Below, one piece after another: positions 1 to 10,509 of a stretch of 64,000 bases of DNA. Origin of the DNA: Undaria pinnatifida (taxonomy: Eukaryota > Sar > Phaeophyceae > Laminariales > Alariaceae); assembly GCA_012845835.1 (NCBI GenBank), contig JABAKD010000010.1:9233599-9297598 (forward strand), in the 5' to 3' direction. Under the pieces are notes generated by a model, which did not search any database, was not told the origin of the DNA, and saw only the letters and a list, made by a program, of their open reading frames with translations. The position numbers were made by a program, and so were the translations under genes. Within the stretch, counting starts at the first letter, position 1; each line of letters opens with the position of its first letter.

Positions 1-486
1 TCTCCCCTTGTTTCGCACGTACAGCATGGACGCCATGTTGGTGTCGCCCGCGAAGTCACGGTCGAGAGAGACGCAAAACCCTCCGCCCAGCTGGAAGTCA
101 GCTGGAACAACAGAATACCGACCACCATCCACGCACACCTCGACGTCGCGCGTCAGAGCCCGCCGCGTATGAGCCGGCGCGGAAATCCGGTTTGATCCAC
201 TGACAACAGAAACGGCGCCGAGCCGCCGCCACCCTTCCCCTCGGGGGGGCGGGACGTCTGACGGCGGCCGCGCGCAGATATCTGGTGACTTTTTGACGGG
301 AGTCTGGGCGGCATTGTTTTTCTTCTTGGGTCGATCCGGGCTGCCATGGATGGCGGCGATGCGGTGGCTGGCTTCGATCGTCGCTCTCTGGACGCCGTCC
401 GCCACGGTGCAGAGAGCGCGGGCCCTTTCTAGGAGACTCAGGCCGTCCAGACCCAGCGACGCGTTGTTGACTCGACGATGCTGCTG
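1..486 (-). CDS. Partial 3' exon of an unidentified protein gene (runs off the left edge)
   Basis: Reading leftward from about 486, one frame stays open for 162 codons to the window edge. It has no ATG near its start, as expected for an internal exon. A CAG acceptor follows a pyrimidine-rich stretch (TTCTCTCCAG) at about 487-496. The peptide begins with Gln/His, has a helical Ala/Arg/Leu stretch, then a Lys-rich PKKKNN patch, a Pro-rich linker, and a hydrophobic beta-like C-part containing GGGFCVSLDRDF and SMLYVRNKG. I recognise no family. Upstream, the frame meets a TGA at about 533-535, so the exon must start between there and 480. It may be joined to the candidate exon at 1194-1340, which ends in the matching phase. 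The length of open frame and the non-repetitive C-part argue for a real gene. Confidence 0.45.
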
Positions 487-1193
487 CTGGAGAGAATGTT
501 CGTTGTGTGTGTTGTGGTGGATGCGGCGGTGTCACGTCGTGGTAAAAAAGGGAGTGTTGTATTTTCGGTAGTACTTAAATGAGCGACTTATCGACGTTTG
601 GTAGGCACCGCAGGACCTCGCGAGCCGCACTGCACGGATAGACCAGTACCTGGTGTGACTGAATCCGAGCATACATGCACATATCCAAACCAGGTACGTC
701 GTACGTACATAGACTATAGTCTAGTCTATAAGGTATGCATCTGGTATAAGTATACGTGCTGTACAACAGGTACCTGGTGTACCTGGTACAATTTATCGAG
801 CAACAAAATTTCCTCTCAGAGGGTCACATGGTATCACAGAGACCTATCATCTTGAGCATCATGGAGATGGCGACCGGCTGCCTTTCTCATGGTCGGAGTT
901 GAAGGAGAGACCTAGACGCTTGAACGCTTCATGTACCAAAAACAAGAAGCCTTCGACCGCCGCGAATGTGCTGCAATTACAGTATGCCCCTCCAGTTTTA
1001 AAGGGACAAGCAGCGCACCGATCTTGTGTCAGAAGAGACATCGTCGTATGCCGCCAAGCTTCCCATGCGTTCGATGCCAAATTAGACTATATAAAATGCA
1101 TTTTGTAGGTATGGCGCCCTACAGCTCTTCTTATTATTGTCTTTGCTCTAGAGCCTAGATAGAGCAGTAGCAAAATAGAGTAAGCCCACTCAC
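487..1193. other. Likely intron or intergenic DNA with TACCTGG and TAGTCTA motifs
   Basis: No coding stretch was recognised. At 640-800 the palindrome-like words TACCTGGT and ACCAGGTA recur (for example ggtacctggtgtacctggtac near 770-790). TAGTCTAGTCTAT near 713-730 begins a cluster of that word which continues to about 3.7 kb. Confidence 0.4.
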
Positions 1194-1340
1194 CGGCTCT
1201 CCTTGAGATGAGGATGGCGGAGGCGGCCCGGGTGATCTCGAAGTAGGCTGTCGAGACTGCATTGCTGCCCCAAGACCTCCACAGTCAGCCACTCTCGGGG
1301 CGGGGTGCGCTGGCGGTTCCAAAGCACAATCTTGATCGAC
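1194..1340 (-). CDS. Candidate upstream exon of the left-edge gene
   Basis: A 49-codon open stretch is bounded by an acceptor-like CAAG and a strong donor, GAGCCG|GTGAGT. It ends in phase 0, which suits the 1-486 exon. The peptide is Pro/Ser/Gly-rich (for example PGPPPPSSSQGEP), typical of a disordered linker. No family was recognised. The donor is convincing but the coding content is weak. Confidence 0.25.
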
Positions 1341-1837
1341 CTTGCAACTTGGAAGGTTCCACAACTATTAATATTACTATTAATGACTGTTGTTATATTA
1401 GACTAAGAGTCTACAATTGTACGAGCTTTACGAGTACTCTGCTTGCAGCGGTAAACGACTGTGCGGGTATGATCTCGTGTCAAGGCAGCGCTATCGGCCT
1501 GATTGCGTAGTAGTATCGCCGCTCATCATGCGTGCGACTCATGATAACCTCATCATGATGCGCATGAGGTGGTTGCAGCCTTCTTTTTATCAGAGCTTCG
1601 GCGGAGGCTACGAGAGGCTGGCCGAGTAAGATTTGTCGGTTGTTGTCGGCCATCGGGTAATGACGTGAAACCGATTTGTCGACTAAATGTAGATGTGACA
1701 AGACAAGATCCAGGTTTTTCGCACGAGTAGTCGAAGTCGAAGAGGCAGGTGTTACCCCGCGCGCAACATTTTTTGGATTTTTGGGGATCTGGATTGTTCA
1801 GACTTCATGTTTTGGATTAGTCTAGACTCTCTAGGTT

Positions 1838-1939
1838 AATCTTTTTATCAGCCAGTCTCGCCAGTCAGGTAAATCTTCTTATCAGCCAGTCTCGCCAGTC
1901 AGGTAAATCTTTTTATCAGCCAGTCTCGCCAGTCAGGTG
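1838..1939. repeat. 34-bp tandem repeat, three copies
   Basis: Three adjacent 34-bp units are nearly identical, each containing TTATCAGCCAGTCTCGCCAG. They differ at only a few positions (cttcttat versus ctttttat, and the last base). No gene overlaps them. Confidence 0.9.
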
Positions 1940-2738
1940 GGATCAACCAGTCTAATGGGCCCGATTTTACCCCAGTACAGCAGTGCAAATAAATCGACAA
2001 CAACAGCAGAATATGAACAGGTGTCTGGTCGCACCAGGCAACGTTCTACTTCTTCCGTTGTCGTAGCGCTTGCTGCTGCTGTTGGCTTTTCAGCTGTGGC
2101 CTTTACCGAGGCACGTGCGATGGGTACAATCGTGTTCCTTTTTTTTTTTCCCACTATAATATATTAGTCTAGTCTATATTTACAACCAAATGTGCACAAC
2201 ACAACGACAACACCCAAGCAACAATCGCCACACAAATCGCTCTGTCTGGGGGGTGGCTCCCGCAGCAGTATGGGTTATGCTCACAACGTACCAGGTAGCC
2301 CTCTTGACGGGGCAACGAATCGGGCACTGAAAAAACTAGACTATATCGCACTCTTCTTCTCGTGATGCGATCTTCTTAGAAACAAGACAGATATATAGAT
2401 AGACCATAGTCTACTTGTATACGGATCAAGAGCAGCAGCAGGTCAAACCCGCTCGGGTTCCGACGTTTTTCGCCACGATTTTCTGCGACTGTCCGTAACC
2501 TTTTTCGAATTTTTGGTGAGGGAGCATAACTCCACATCATGTTTCGCTGTTTGTTTGTGTACCATGTCGGGACCGAGCTCCATTATGTTACTTGTAATAG
2601 ATAGGAGGGAGGCGCAGTCGAACCGCTCGCACGGAATAAGCGCAGCTAAAAAAACAGCAGTTGTGCAGCATGATGTACTGTAAATACCAGGTTCCGACAC
2701 CCTTTAGGAAGCTCAGGGCTTCCACAAAGAGTTGTTGT
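1940..2738. other. Non-coding stretch, nothing recognised
   Basis: Both strands carry short open frames of 60-85 codons, but none shows a domain, splice context or consistent composition. Scattered TAGTCTA words occur near 2160, 2335 and 2405. Confidence 0.4.
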
Positions 2739-2790
2739 GTTGGTTATATAGAACTACCCGCTGAGCTATGGGTAGTTCCATATAACCAAC
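2739..2790. repeat. Small foldback element: 21-bp stem, 10-nt loop
   Basis: The left arm at 2739-2759 begins GTTGGTTATATAGAAC and pairs with 2770-2790 with a single mismatch. The loop at 2760-2769 is gctgagctat. The same outer sequence (TTGGTTATATAGAACTACCC) and the GAGCTA core recur in the larger palindrome at 3308-3382, so this is a family of miniature foldback repeats. Confidence 0.85.
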
Positions 2791-2829
2791 AAAAGAAACT
2801 ACAAGCAGTAGTCTAGTCTATTAGTCTAG

Positions 2830-3085
2830 ACTAAATTTATAAAATAGATGTGATGTTTGATCTAGCTCGAAGTTCCCCACCTAATTTAATAAAGTATAAA
2901 TACCAACACTTAGTCTACCATTATATATATAGTGGACAGAAAATAGGAACCCTCCCAACAAAAACCCACCCATATAGTAGTCTATATTACAAGTACCAAC
3001 AACGCAGCTTGCAAAGATGAGTATTGACCTGAAATTCGTCGAACTCACGGCTGTCGTCCTTAATATTTTTTATAAAAGATATGTT
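2830..3085 (+). repeat. Interspersed repeat family R1, copy 1
   Basis: About 250 bp matches 20030-20265 along its length (aaaatagatgtgatgtt, ccctcccaacaaaaac, GCTTGCAAAGATGAGTATTG) with point differences and small indels. A third, shorter copy of the right part lies at 19690-19800. No coding capacity was recognised. The AT-rich composition and defined ends suggest a small non-autonomous mobile element. Confidence 0.7.
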
Positions 3086-3307
3086 TGGAAGTCCGCGAAT
3101 CCCACCGACTTCATATTTCCGCTTTTTTCCGGGAAAAAGAAAAAAGGACATGACGTATTTGCAAGCGTGCGAGCTGGAGACGAGAATGGTTAAGATAGTT
3201 TGCCCCTGAACACTACGGTAGTGCGTGGCGAGGGGAGAGAGCCCAGGAGATCCCTGTTACGAAGTCGGTATCAAGAGTCAATTTTGGCGGACTCCCAAAC
3301 ATCTATT

Positions 3308-3382
3308 TTGTTGGTTATATAGAACTACCCACTGAGCTACGTAGTCACGTGACTACGTAGCTCAGTGGGTAGCTAACCAACA
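3308..3382. repeat. Perfect 48-bp palindrome inside a longer foldback
   Basis: Positions 3325-3348 and 3349-3372 are exact reverse complements centred on CAC|GTG. Outside them TTGTTGGTTA pairs with TAACCAACAA, giving a foldback of about 75 bp. The right arm reads GTAGCTCAGTGGGTAG, which resembles a tRNA D-arm/A box. It shares outer sequence with the smaller foldback at 2739-2790. Confidence 0.9.
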
Positions 3383-3669
3383 AGTTGTCATATAAATAGT
3401 CTACGCCTTTACGTACCCGCTGACCCCTTCATGACGGGGGTTCGTCGTCGGGACATCCGATAGCCGGCCAAAGCCCTCACACGCCCACAAAGCTGAGAGC
3501 CTTCACAACGACCGGTTATGCGTCTATACGCGCCCACTTGCGGCGACAGCCGCCTACGAGTAGAGACCACACCCTGGACAAAAGACACGACAAAATGGTC
3601 AATTGCGTCGACAATGGACTAGCAAACTATCTAGTCTATCGATGTACATTGTCCGCAGCAATGCATTTT
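3383..3669. other. Short non-coding interval
   Basis: No gene or repeat was recognised between the palindrome and the left LTR, apart from a TAGTCTA word near 3630. The last four bases (TTTT, 3666-3669) form the left target-site duplication of the LTR element. Confidence 0.4.
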
Positions 3670-3938
3670 TGTTAAGATACGGCCTCGAAAGGCCTGTAGG
3701 TATCCGAATTTGAGATCATTTGGATGGGTTTCGTATGATAAGGTTGGCGGTTTATATTCGGGGAAGTTAGGAATTAGATCGGAGGCACGCGCCTCCGATC
3801 TCAGAAGCTATCCCGGGCTCTGGTGGAAACGAATAAAGCTACATCTCTACGAAGGAACGAAAGTGAGTACTCTCCGAAGACCTGCTCAATTGGCAGACCT
3901 GCAGGGGGCACTCTGTGTCCCCACCTATTAATTTCACA
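3670..3938 (+). repeat. 5' LTR of element A
   Basis: This 269-bp LTR has TG...CA ends. It contains an 11-bp perfect stem at about 3777-3802 (AGATCGGAGGC, loop ACGC, GCCTCCGATCT), which is conserved in the other full LTR copies and could act in RNA folding or termination. Confidence 0.9.
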
Positions 3939-4446
3939 AGTGGCGTCGTCGGCAGGACGGATGTCGTGCTGGAGGTGGTTAGGATGGCGGTCAACGAGCA
4001 GTTTCCGACGCTCATGCCTACGTTATACCCTGGCTCGAAGGCTACGGACCCACGGCCATACGCTTCGTTAGATGCCATGTGGAAAGCGTTCAGTGACTTG
4101 GCGCATAATAAGACACCTGCCGTCAACGGCGAAAAACATTTTACTCTACCTGTTTCGCTACCACGACACAGTACTCCTTAAGGGAGCCCACTTTTGGTAC
4201 AAGGGAGACGATGGTTTATGGTGGCTAGGAAAAATCAGCGCGAGCACTACTGAGGACAAGGTATACCTGGTCCGCTTTATGGACGACCCGGGACCGATTA
4301 AACTCCCTCTTCCCCCGGCGCGCTACACGACTTCAACGGGAGCCGTACGAGGCTCTTGGTGCTTGCAAGTTCACATCGCCAGTGCGTTTCCTCGGGGAAT
4401 CCAACGTAACGTAGACGAATCTCGAGGCGCGGCCGTGGCCAGTTGA
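3936..4446 (+). pseudogene. Fused gag-like and integrase-tail-like remnants of element A
   Basis: An open frame of about 75 residues after the LTR (TDVVLEVVRMAVNEQF...) is followed in another frame by a segment with FWYKGDDGLWWLGKIS and PLPPARYT. The second segment recurs, degraded, at about 11230-11420 in the related element. It resembles the small beta-barrel/chromo-like region often found after the integrase core of Ty3-type elements; that assignment is inference. The two pieces sit in different frames, as expected if an internal deletion removed pol. Confidence 0.5.
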
Positions 4447-5310
4447 CTTCCAAGCCACCACCGCTTCTCGATAGTTCTTCATTTTTTTGAGGTATGAGTT
4501 TTGCGTCTTTGTCTTTGGGTCGTTCGTAGTGTCCTGAGGGTCTTCATCGAGTTTTGGGGCGGTTCTTTCCATTTTTTTTCTCTTTTCTGTCCTGCCGAAC
4601 CCCCTGCTCAGTGCCGGGTCAGGGTTCGGGTAAAACGCCGCTATCTGAGGCGCAGGGCTGTCGCCTTTTTGTCATTAAATTCGCCCTGCCGACGCCCTCC
4701 TCAGCCCAGAGCCGGGGGGCGACCAGTGTACGGGTCTGTGTGTCTTCTTTTATGTTTTTGTGTTGTATTTGTTCTGCTTTGTTTTTTTTGTTTTTTTCGT
4801 CTAAACACTTCCTCCCCTAGCGGGGCTGTAGGTGTTGACACCTTCCATCCCGGGTATTCGTCGTTTCCTCGTCTAACCCCCCGCCTTGCCGATGGCCCGC
4901 GGGAGGTTTTTCGCATGACTTCTCCCTTGTATTAGCGCCTGTGTCCCCCTCTATATCGACGAGGGCTCGCCTCGCCATAGTACCTTTTCTGTGGTTGGTT
5001 TACCGTAGAGCCTTTCCTGCCCCCCCCCCGCCACACCGGCGGCATGCGGCAGGTTCTAGAGCCTTTTCTGCCCCCCCGCCACGCCGGCGGCATGCGGCAA
5101 GTTTTTGATGGGTGACTATTGCCTTGCTGTAGGGTCTGCTTTTCTTTCTACTGCTTTTCTTCGCGTGTTCCTGGCTCCATAGCCAGACGGTTAGAGGTGT
5201 GGGAGTGGGGTTTGAGGAGCCGCATCTTCGACTCATGGTCTAGTTCGTAGAACCGGAGTTTCCCCGAATCTCCCATATTTCTGCATATGCGACTCATCAG
5301 GGTGGGCTAG
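4447..5310 (+). other. Non-coding 3' interior of element A
   Basis: T-rich DNA with no coding pattern. A near-duplicate pair at about 5005-5105 repeats the words gagccttt.ctgcccccc and acaccggcggcatgcggca. The last 145 bp match 11627-11772, confirming that this is part of the retroelement. Confidence 0.5.
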
Positions 5311-5579
5311 TGTTAAGATACGGCCTCGAAAGGCCTGTAGGTATCCGAATTTGAGATCATTTGGATGGGTTTCGTATGATAAGGTTGGCGGTTTATATTC
5401 GGGGAAGTTAGGAATTAGATCGGAGGCACGCGCCTCCGATCTCAGAAGCTATCCCGGGCTCTGGTGGAAACGAATAAAGCTACATCTCTACGAAGGAACG
5501 AAAGTGAGTACTCTCCGAAGACCTGCTCAATTGGCAGACCTGCAGGGGGCACTCTGTGTCCCCACCTATTAATTTCACA
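5311..5579 (+). repeat. 3' LTR of element A
   Basis: Appears identical to 3670-3938, including the palindromic stem. It is followed directly by the TTTT target duplication. Confidence 0.9.
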
Positions 5580-5844
5580 TTTTGGTAATTTGGGCAATGG
5601 GCCGTTGGCGTTAAGGGATAGATTTTTATATGGTCACGTGCTTATACCCTGGACAATGGAAACGAAATCGAACATCGCCGCTACATGCAGTAGCCAGCCC
5701 CGGAAAAGTGCGTATCAACAATGAATGGACATATGTTAACCGCAATATAGTCTGGCAATGCTGTCTATCACTAAACACTGTGAGGGAACCATATATGGCA
5801 ATGGCCACAATACAGCTTTACTGTAACACTGAAGTGGTATGGTT

Positions 5845-6100
5845 GTCCATAGATGGCTATTCTCCTGAAAAATAGATGTCGGGGGAGCAACCGCGATAGA
5901 CGTTATTTGTCAAAATGGAGTCAACATGATTGTCAATAGATGGCCGTTGTCCTGAACAAGAGACGGCGGGGAAGCAAGCGCGATAGATATTGTTTTGTCA
6001 CAATGGAGTACCATGGTTGTCAATAAATGGCTGTTGCCCTGTACCATAGAGATCGGGGAAGCAACCGCGATATACATTTGTTTGAACAATGAATCAAACA
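5845..6100. repeat. Tandem repeat of about 85 bp, three units
   Basis: Units start near 5848, 5931 and 6016 with tgtc.atagatggc and continue into gggg.agca..cgcgatag. The period is about twice that of the 43-bp satellite at 6940-7310 and the words (tcgatag, tgtcaatag) are related, so these may be a diverged dimeric form of it. Confidence 0.6.
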
Positions 6101-6940
6101 AGGTTGACTACCGATATCAACTGCCGCCTACAAAAGACATGTCGTTGTGTCCGTGAATAGCCATCGACACCCACGATAGACAATTGGGCGTATTTCCACA
6201 ACAGAATTATTGTTTAAAACTATTGCATATCGTGAAGTGGTGTGTATCAATGGCCATTGTTGCCTACCGCCGATGTTTGCGAATGCCGCCAACAATAGAT
6301 ACCCAATAGTGTCTGTCAATACCCACCGCCACCCACAACACATTATTTGGCTAACCAGAGTAGATTATTGGGGGTGTTCCACAAGAGACTATTGCTTAAC
6401 CTATGGTATATCGTGGAGCGGAATATCGATGGTCATTGTTGACGACCGCGGTTAGTTGTAGTTTGCATGTACGCTTAACGCTAAGTGGCAGTGGTTCGAA
6501 TTGCCGGTGTATACGTACTTTGTCGTCAAATTACTACTACTATGGACGGTATTGTTACGGTAGCGTTGGTGATGTTTCTCGTTCGAAACCCATGGACGCT
6601 AGGCAGCAGCCCATTCTTGCTTCTTCAACGAATGTCTTGGAAGCGGTACTTCAGAAGCACTCTCCCAGTCGGAAGAGCGCGGTCCTTCTGCTTTGTTGTT
6701 CTTCATCTCCCAACAGTACGCCGCCGTCTATGCCTGAAACTGTTGTCTCAACAATGCACAATCGTTGGTTTTCCCCAAAACCACGAAGTCCACCACCGCA
6801 CACAGCAGTGAATGGCTATCGATTGACAGCTTGCACAATCCATTGCGGCCGACAATGGCCATCGATAGACATGTCGCACACTCTACTGTGGGCGGCAATG
6901 GCCGTTGATTGACACGGTTGGCATCTAATGTCGCCGACAA
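6100..6940. other. Diverged satellite-like DNA, no gene seen
   Basis: Words such as atggccatcgatagac, tgtcaatacc and ccaca recur irregularly. Open frames here (up to 169 codons) follow the repeat and show no domain. Confidence 0.35.
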
Positions 6941-7310
6941 CATCTATCGACGGGCACCCTCCAAAATCGACAACATTTATCGATAGACACCTTCCACAAT
7001 CTAATGTCGATGACAATGTATATCGATAGACACCTCTCCGACAATCTATTGTCGACGACAGTATCTATTGATAGAGACCTTCAACAATATATTGTCGACA
7101 ACAGTATCTATCGATAGACACCTCCAACAATCTATTGTCGACGACAATATCTATCGATAGACACCTTCCACAATCTATTGTGGACAACGATATCTATCGA
7201 TAGACACCTTCCACAATCTACTATCGTCGGCAATGTCTATTGATAGGCACCTTCCACAATCCATTGTCGCTGACAATGGCTATCGATAGATTGCCCCCCT
7301 CATCTATTGT
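6940..7310. repeat. 43-bp satellite array
   Basis: About eight tandem units contain ATCTATCGATAGACACCTTC, CACAATCTATTGTCG and GACAA. Each unit carries its own small palindrome (TATCGATA, and CAATCTATTG-like). Units differ by several substitutions. Confidence 0.85.
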
Positions 7311-9179
7311 CGACGCAATATACCACTGTTGTGTCTATTGTCCAGGGTGTGCTTCCTTGACAACGATATGGCGCCTCCGAGGTAGGCGGCATCGCAGAAG
7401 GAAACGCAGCAGAGGCCCCGGTGGATTGGACGAGACGGGGGATAACGGCCTTTCCGGCGGCGGGCGGTGCACCGATCGCCTCGGGGGCCGCGACTCTCCG
7501 CTTGGCAACCGTTAGCTGCTTATTATCCTAGTCGTGGGCCTGGTGGTCCGCGGCCTCCGCATTTTTTTTGTTTTGCAGGCGGCTGCCTTGGTGGCGGCGC
7601 TCACCCGTGCCTTGAGATCGCCGCTTTCCGTTCTTCCTCCCTCGTCTTGTTGGCTTCGACGGAAAGGGGGGGGGGGGAGGCTGTTCATTTTTCAACGGTA
7701 GCGGACTTTTATGGTTGTCTGGAAGAAACAACAGGTTGATGAAAGTATACCAGTCTCGATCGCTCTGACCTCGGGGACGGTGAACCAGCTCTGGAGCTGA
7801 TCGAGGGACCATTTTGGACGGATTGATGGCACACCTCGATATCTTACCGCTCCCGCTAACAGAAAGATTGTCTCACCCACGCCGATTGGGCCATGCGCTA
7901 GCAACACCAGTCAAGGACAAGGAACGGCAGAAGGTGAAAGCAAGATCGAACAACAGGTTGTACATGGCTGGTTGTCGGAATAGCAGAAGGAGCAGGATAT
8001 CGAGGAGGTGCGCACTTGCTCCGGCAGCGTCTACCGCCGTAGCTCAACAGGAATAACGCCCCCCACAGGTCTGCGAGATCCCTCCTATCGCGCCGCCCTA
8101 AAAGAAACATCAGCGCCGGCAAATACAGAAGGGACAATGTCAGGCCGATATGACAGCAGGAGTAGTAGAGCGTGAGAAGACAGGAGATACATGAAGCAGG
8201 TAACGGGTACGGGTATCGCCCCTTAGGGCACCGATGGAAGGCTAGGGGGAATGGCTGATCGGTTGGCTGCCCGCCATCACGCTGTGGTTGAGAAACTACG
8301 AAGTGTTTGTGTGTATGCGATTTCACTCATGATTTTCTCCGTTGGGATACGGCTACGACCGCGGTTCGGCTGGACACTGTCCTGTCAGCTTGCTGCAGCT
8401 GAGGAGGGGAAAAGGAAGACGAGCTACCCTGGGCGGGGCGAGCGGATGTTGACGCGTCTTGCCTCCCCCGTGATGCTGCTTGTTCCGCTGCCCCCCCCGG
8501 CAGCACGGGCGGCAAAGGAGATTTTTGGCGCCATGAGGCTGTTTTTTTTTTGTTTCAAATTGTTGCGATGGAGCCTAAAGAAAAAAGCGCCGATATTCGG
8601 CTCCGACCACCGCTACGACGCTACTGCCAGCTTGCACCGTTGCTCTCACTGCCGACGCCGCAACTGTTTTGCGTCAACGCTGTAGACCTCTGTGCTCTCG
8701 ATTCCTAGACTATTGTGTTCTTGCACAAGCAAGGGGGCGATACTGATTGGTGCGAGAAATCCCAATCGAATCGATCTATATTATTGGTCTGTATAGGTTT
8801 GTAGTCTAACATTTGTCGATGTTGATTTCGACAGTGGCGACGTGAACAGCAGCTTCCTGGTGACTACCACATAGATCTACTCCTACAAGATCAGCATCGT
8901 ACTTCTGTACCTCGTACTGGTGAGCAAGCGGTTTCAATATCGTCCACGCAAAATGGCTCCAGGCACCACAGAACAATACGTGGCTGAGCGCCGCGGGCTT
9001 AGAAGCGCCTTTTTATCATCTTGTATCGATCGTTCGAAAAATCAGTACGATACCGACTGATTCTTACTACGATAGCCCCCTCCCAAAAAACCAGCGATTT
9101 TCTTGAACGAACGAATGTTCCATGGCTGCTCGACACAAGGAAGGATAATATTGACCAAAAATGTATCCATTCTTCTTGT
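7311..9179. other. Gene-free stretch, nothing recognised
   Basis: GC-rich at 7370-7680 and mixed afterwards. Open frames of 80-145 codons occur on both strands (for example 7898-8326 minus and 8251-8685 plus), but they overlap each other, lack domains and have no convincing splice pattern. Confidence 0.35.
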
Positions 9180-9267
9180 GTGCAAAGGCCTGACGATCGA
9201 CGACGTCAGGGTGTCGAACACCGGTGCAAAGGCCTGACGATCGACGACGTCAGGGTGTCGAACACCG
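9180..9267 (+). repeat. Exact 44-bp tandem duplication with internal hairpin
   Basis: Positions 9180-9223 and 9224-9267 are identical. Each contains CCTGACG...CGTCAGG, able to form a short stem, then tgtcgaacaccg. Confidence 0.9.
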
Positions 9268-10509
9268 TATTTAAGGAGATACGGCCTGGAGTTGGTTTTT
9301 GAAACCGTCGATTTTGTTTGAAGAAAATTTGGGGGCGGCTACCGTAGAACGACTCTACCGTGCAGACACTTCGATAGTTCAACAACTCAAAAATTGATCG
9401 TTCGACAAGTCGATAATTCAATAATTCGATAATTCGATATCTCGATAATTCCCAACTCAGTGCACTTTTTGCCCTCGGTGGAACGGGAGGGGAGGGGAGA
9501 GTTAGGGAGAGGGGCAGATTATTCGGAAGTGATGAGCCATGCGCGCCATAAACCTTCATCACTGACTCTGGAAATGACGTGGAGGCTCTGCACGCCTGCC
9601 CTCAGCGGTGGTGGACAGGGGTAGGCCAGCGCGAGAGGGCAGATAAATGAACTTTTCATAAGCTGCGCAAGGTTGACGAGGAACGTCTTACTTGGGAGCG
9701 TGTGTGCAGGTGCGCGAGTGAGAGTGCACGGCTCTCCCTCCTCCCGCCGCATTTCTAGGTCCATGCCGCGCCACGCTCTCTGCGCGTTTGCACATTGTTG
9801 TACATCCCTGAAGTCCTATCGCATATATATGGTGTGGGTGCATTGCTGCTGGGCTAAACTACCGCAGGTGTGTGTGCGCGCGTTGTTCAATGGAAGTAGT
9901 CGGTGCCGCAGCAACTATCGCAGGTTGTCCGCGTGCGTTTTCTCCATGGAAACAGTCGGTGCCGCTGTTGTTGCTCTCTAGATCCCTATAACTTACGGTT
10001 GCTCGGTCTGTGCGTGCCGCTTGGCCTGCCTACCGCGTTCAAAGACAAATAAATAGTGTTGTTCTCCATTTCTTACGCGGCGGTACTCCATGAATCGCCA
10101 TTGTGCAGCATGACCTTCAACGTCGATCACTCGCAGACATCTCCAGAAAGAACATTTCTTCATGATTCGCTGATTCCACCCTTGGCGCGGTCGGCAAAGC
10201 ACTTGCACTCCTTAAGGCACCTATCTCCAGCTACAACAACCGCGTTAGCTCCCAACAAGATCCATATCATGGGCAATTTTCCACGTATCCCACTGACAAT
10301 TTTTTCGAACATACCCGGGGTCGCCGGACAGCAGGGTTTAGTTCGTGAGAATATCAGCTCGCATATTGCAACCTGGCCACGAGCTGAAAAAATCGCGTCT
10401 ACGACATCGTTCGTGAAGCTTATGTTCTTAAATTGCTGTCGCGTGCACCACCGAAATTTCCGCCTTATCGGACGTCTTACGCTGGATTCCGATGTTCGTT
10501 TCGGGGGAT
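9268..10509. other. Gene-free stretch with AT-rich ...attcgataa... repeats
   Basis: At 9370-9450 the word attcgata/aattcgat repeats irregularly. The rest shows no recognised coding signal. A minus-strand frame at 10160-10522 has some protein-like composition but no recognised domain. Confidence 0.3.

Larger units (their letters stand above)
3670..5579 (+). mobile_element. Deletion-derivative LTR retrotransposon, element A
   Basis: Two 269-bp direct repeats, 3670-3938 and 5311-5579, start TGTTAAGATACGG and end TTAATTTCACA. They look identical over their full length, which indicates recent insertion. The target site is duplicated as TTTT at 3666-3669 and 5580-5583. The 1.37-kb interior has a gag-like 5' coding piece and a piece resembling the region after integrase, but no room for protease, reverse transcriptase or RNase H. 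It is therefore a non-autonomous derivative. About 145 bp before the right LTR (from about 5165) is shared with the truncated element ending at 12043. A G-rich AGGGTGGGCTAG just before the right LTR is a candidate polypurine tract. Confidence 0.85.

Noticed and set aside
6940-7310. CRISPR-like array
   Set aside because: Units abut without unique spacers and the genome is clearly eukaryotic, so it is a satellite.
10056-10509. Plus-strand open frame upstream of the integrase remnant
   Set aside because: The 328-codon frame starts in sequence with no similarity to retroelement proteins. Only its part after about 10510 matches the integrase-tail pattern.
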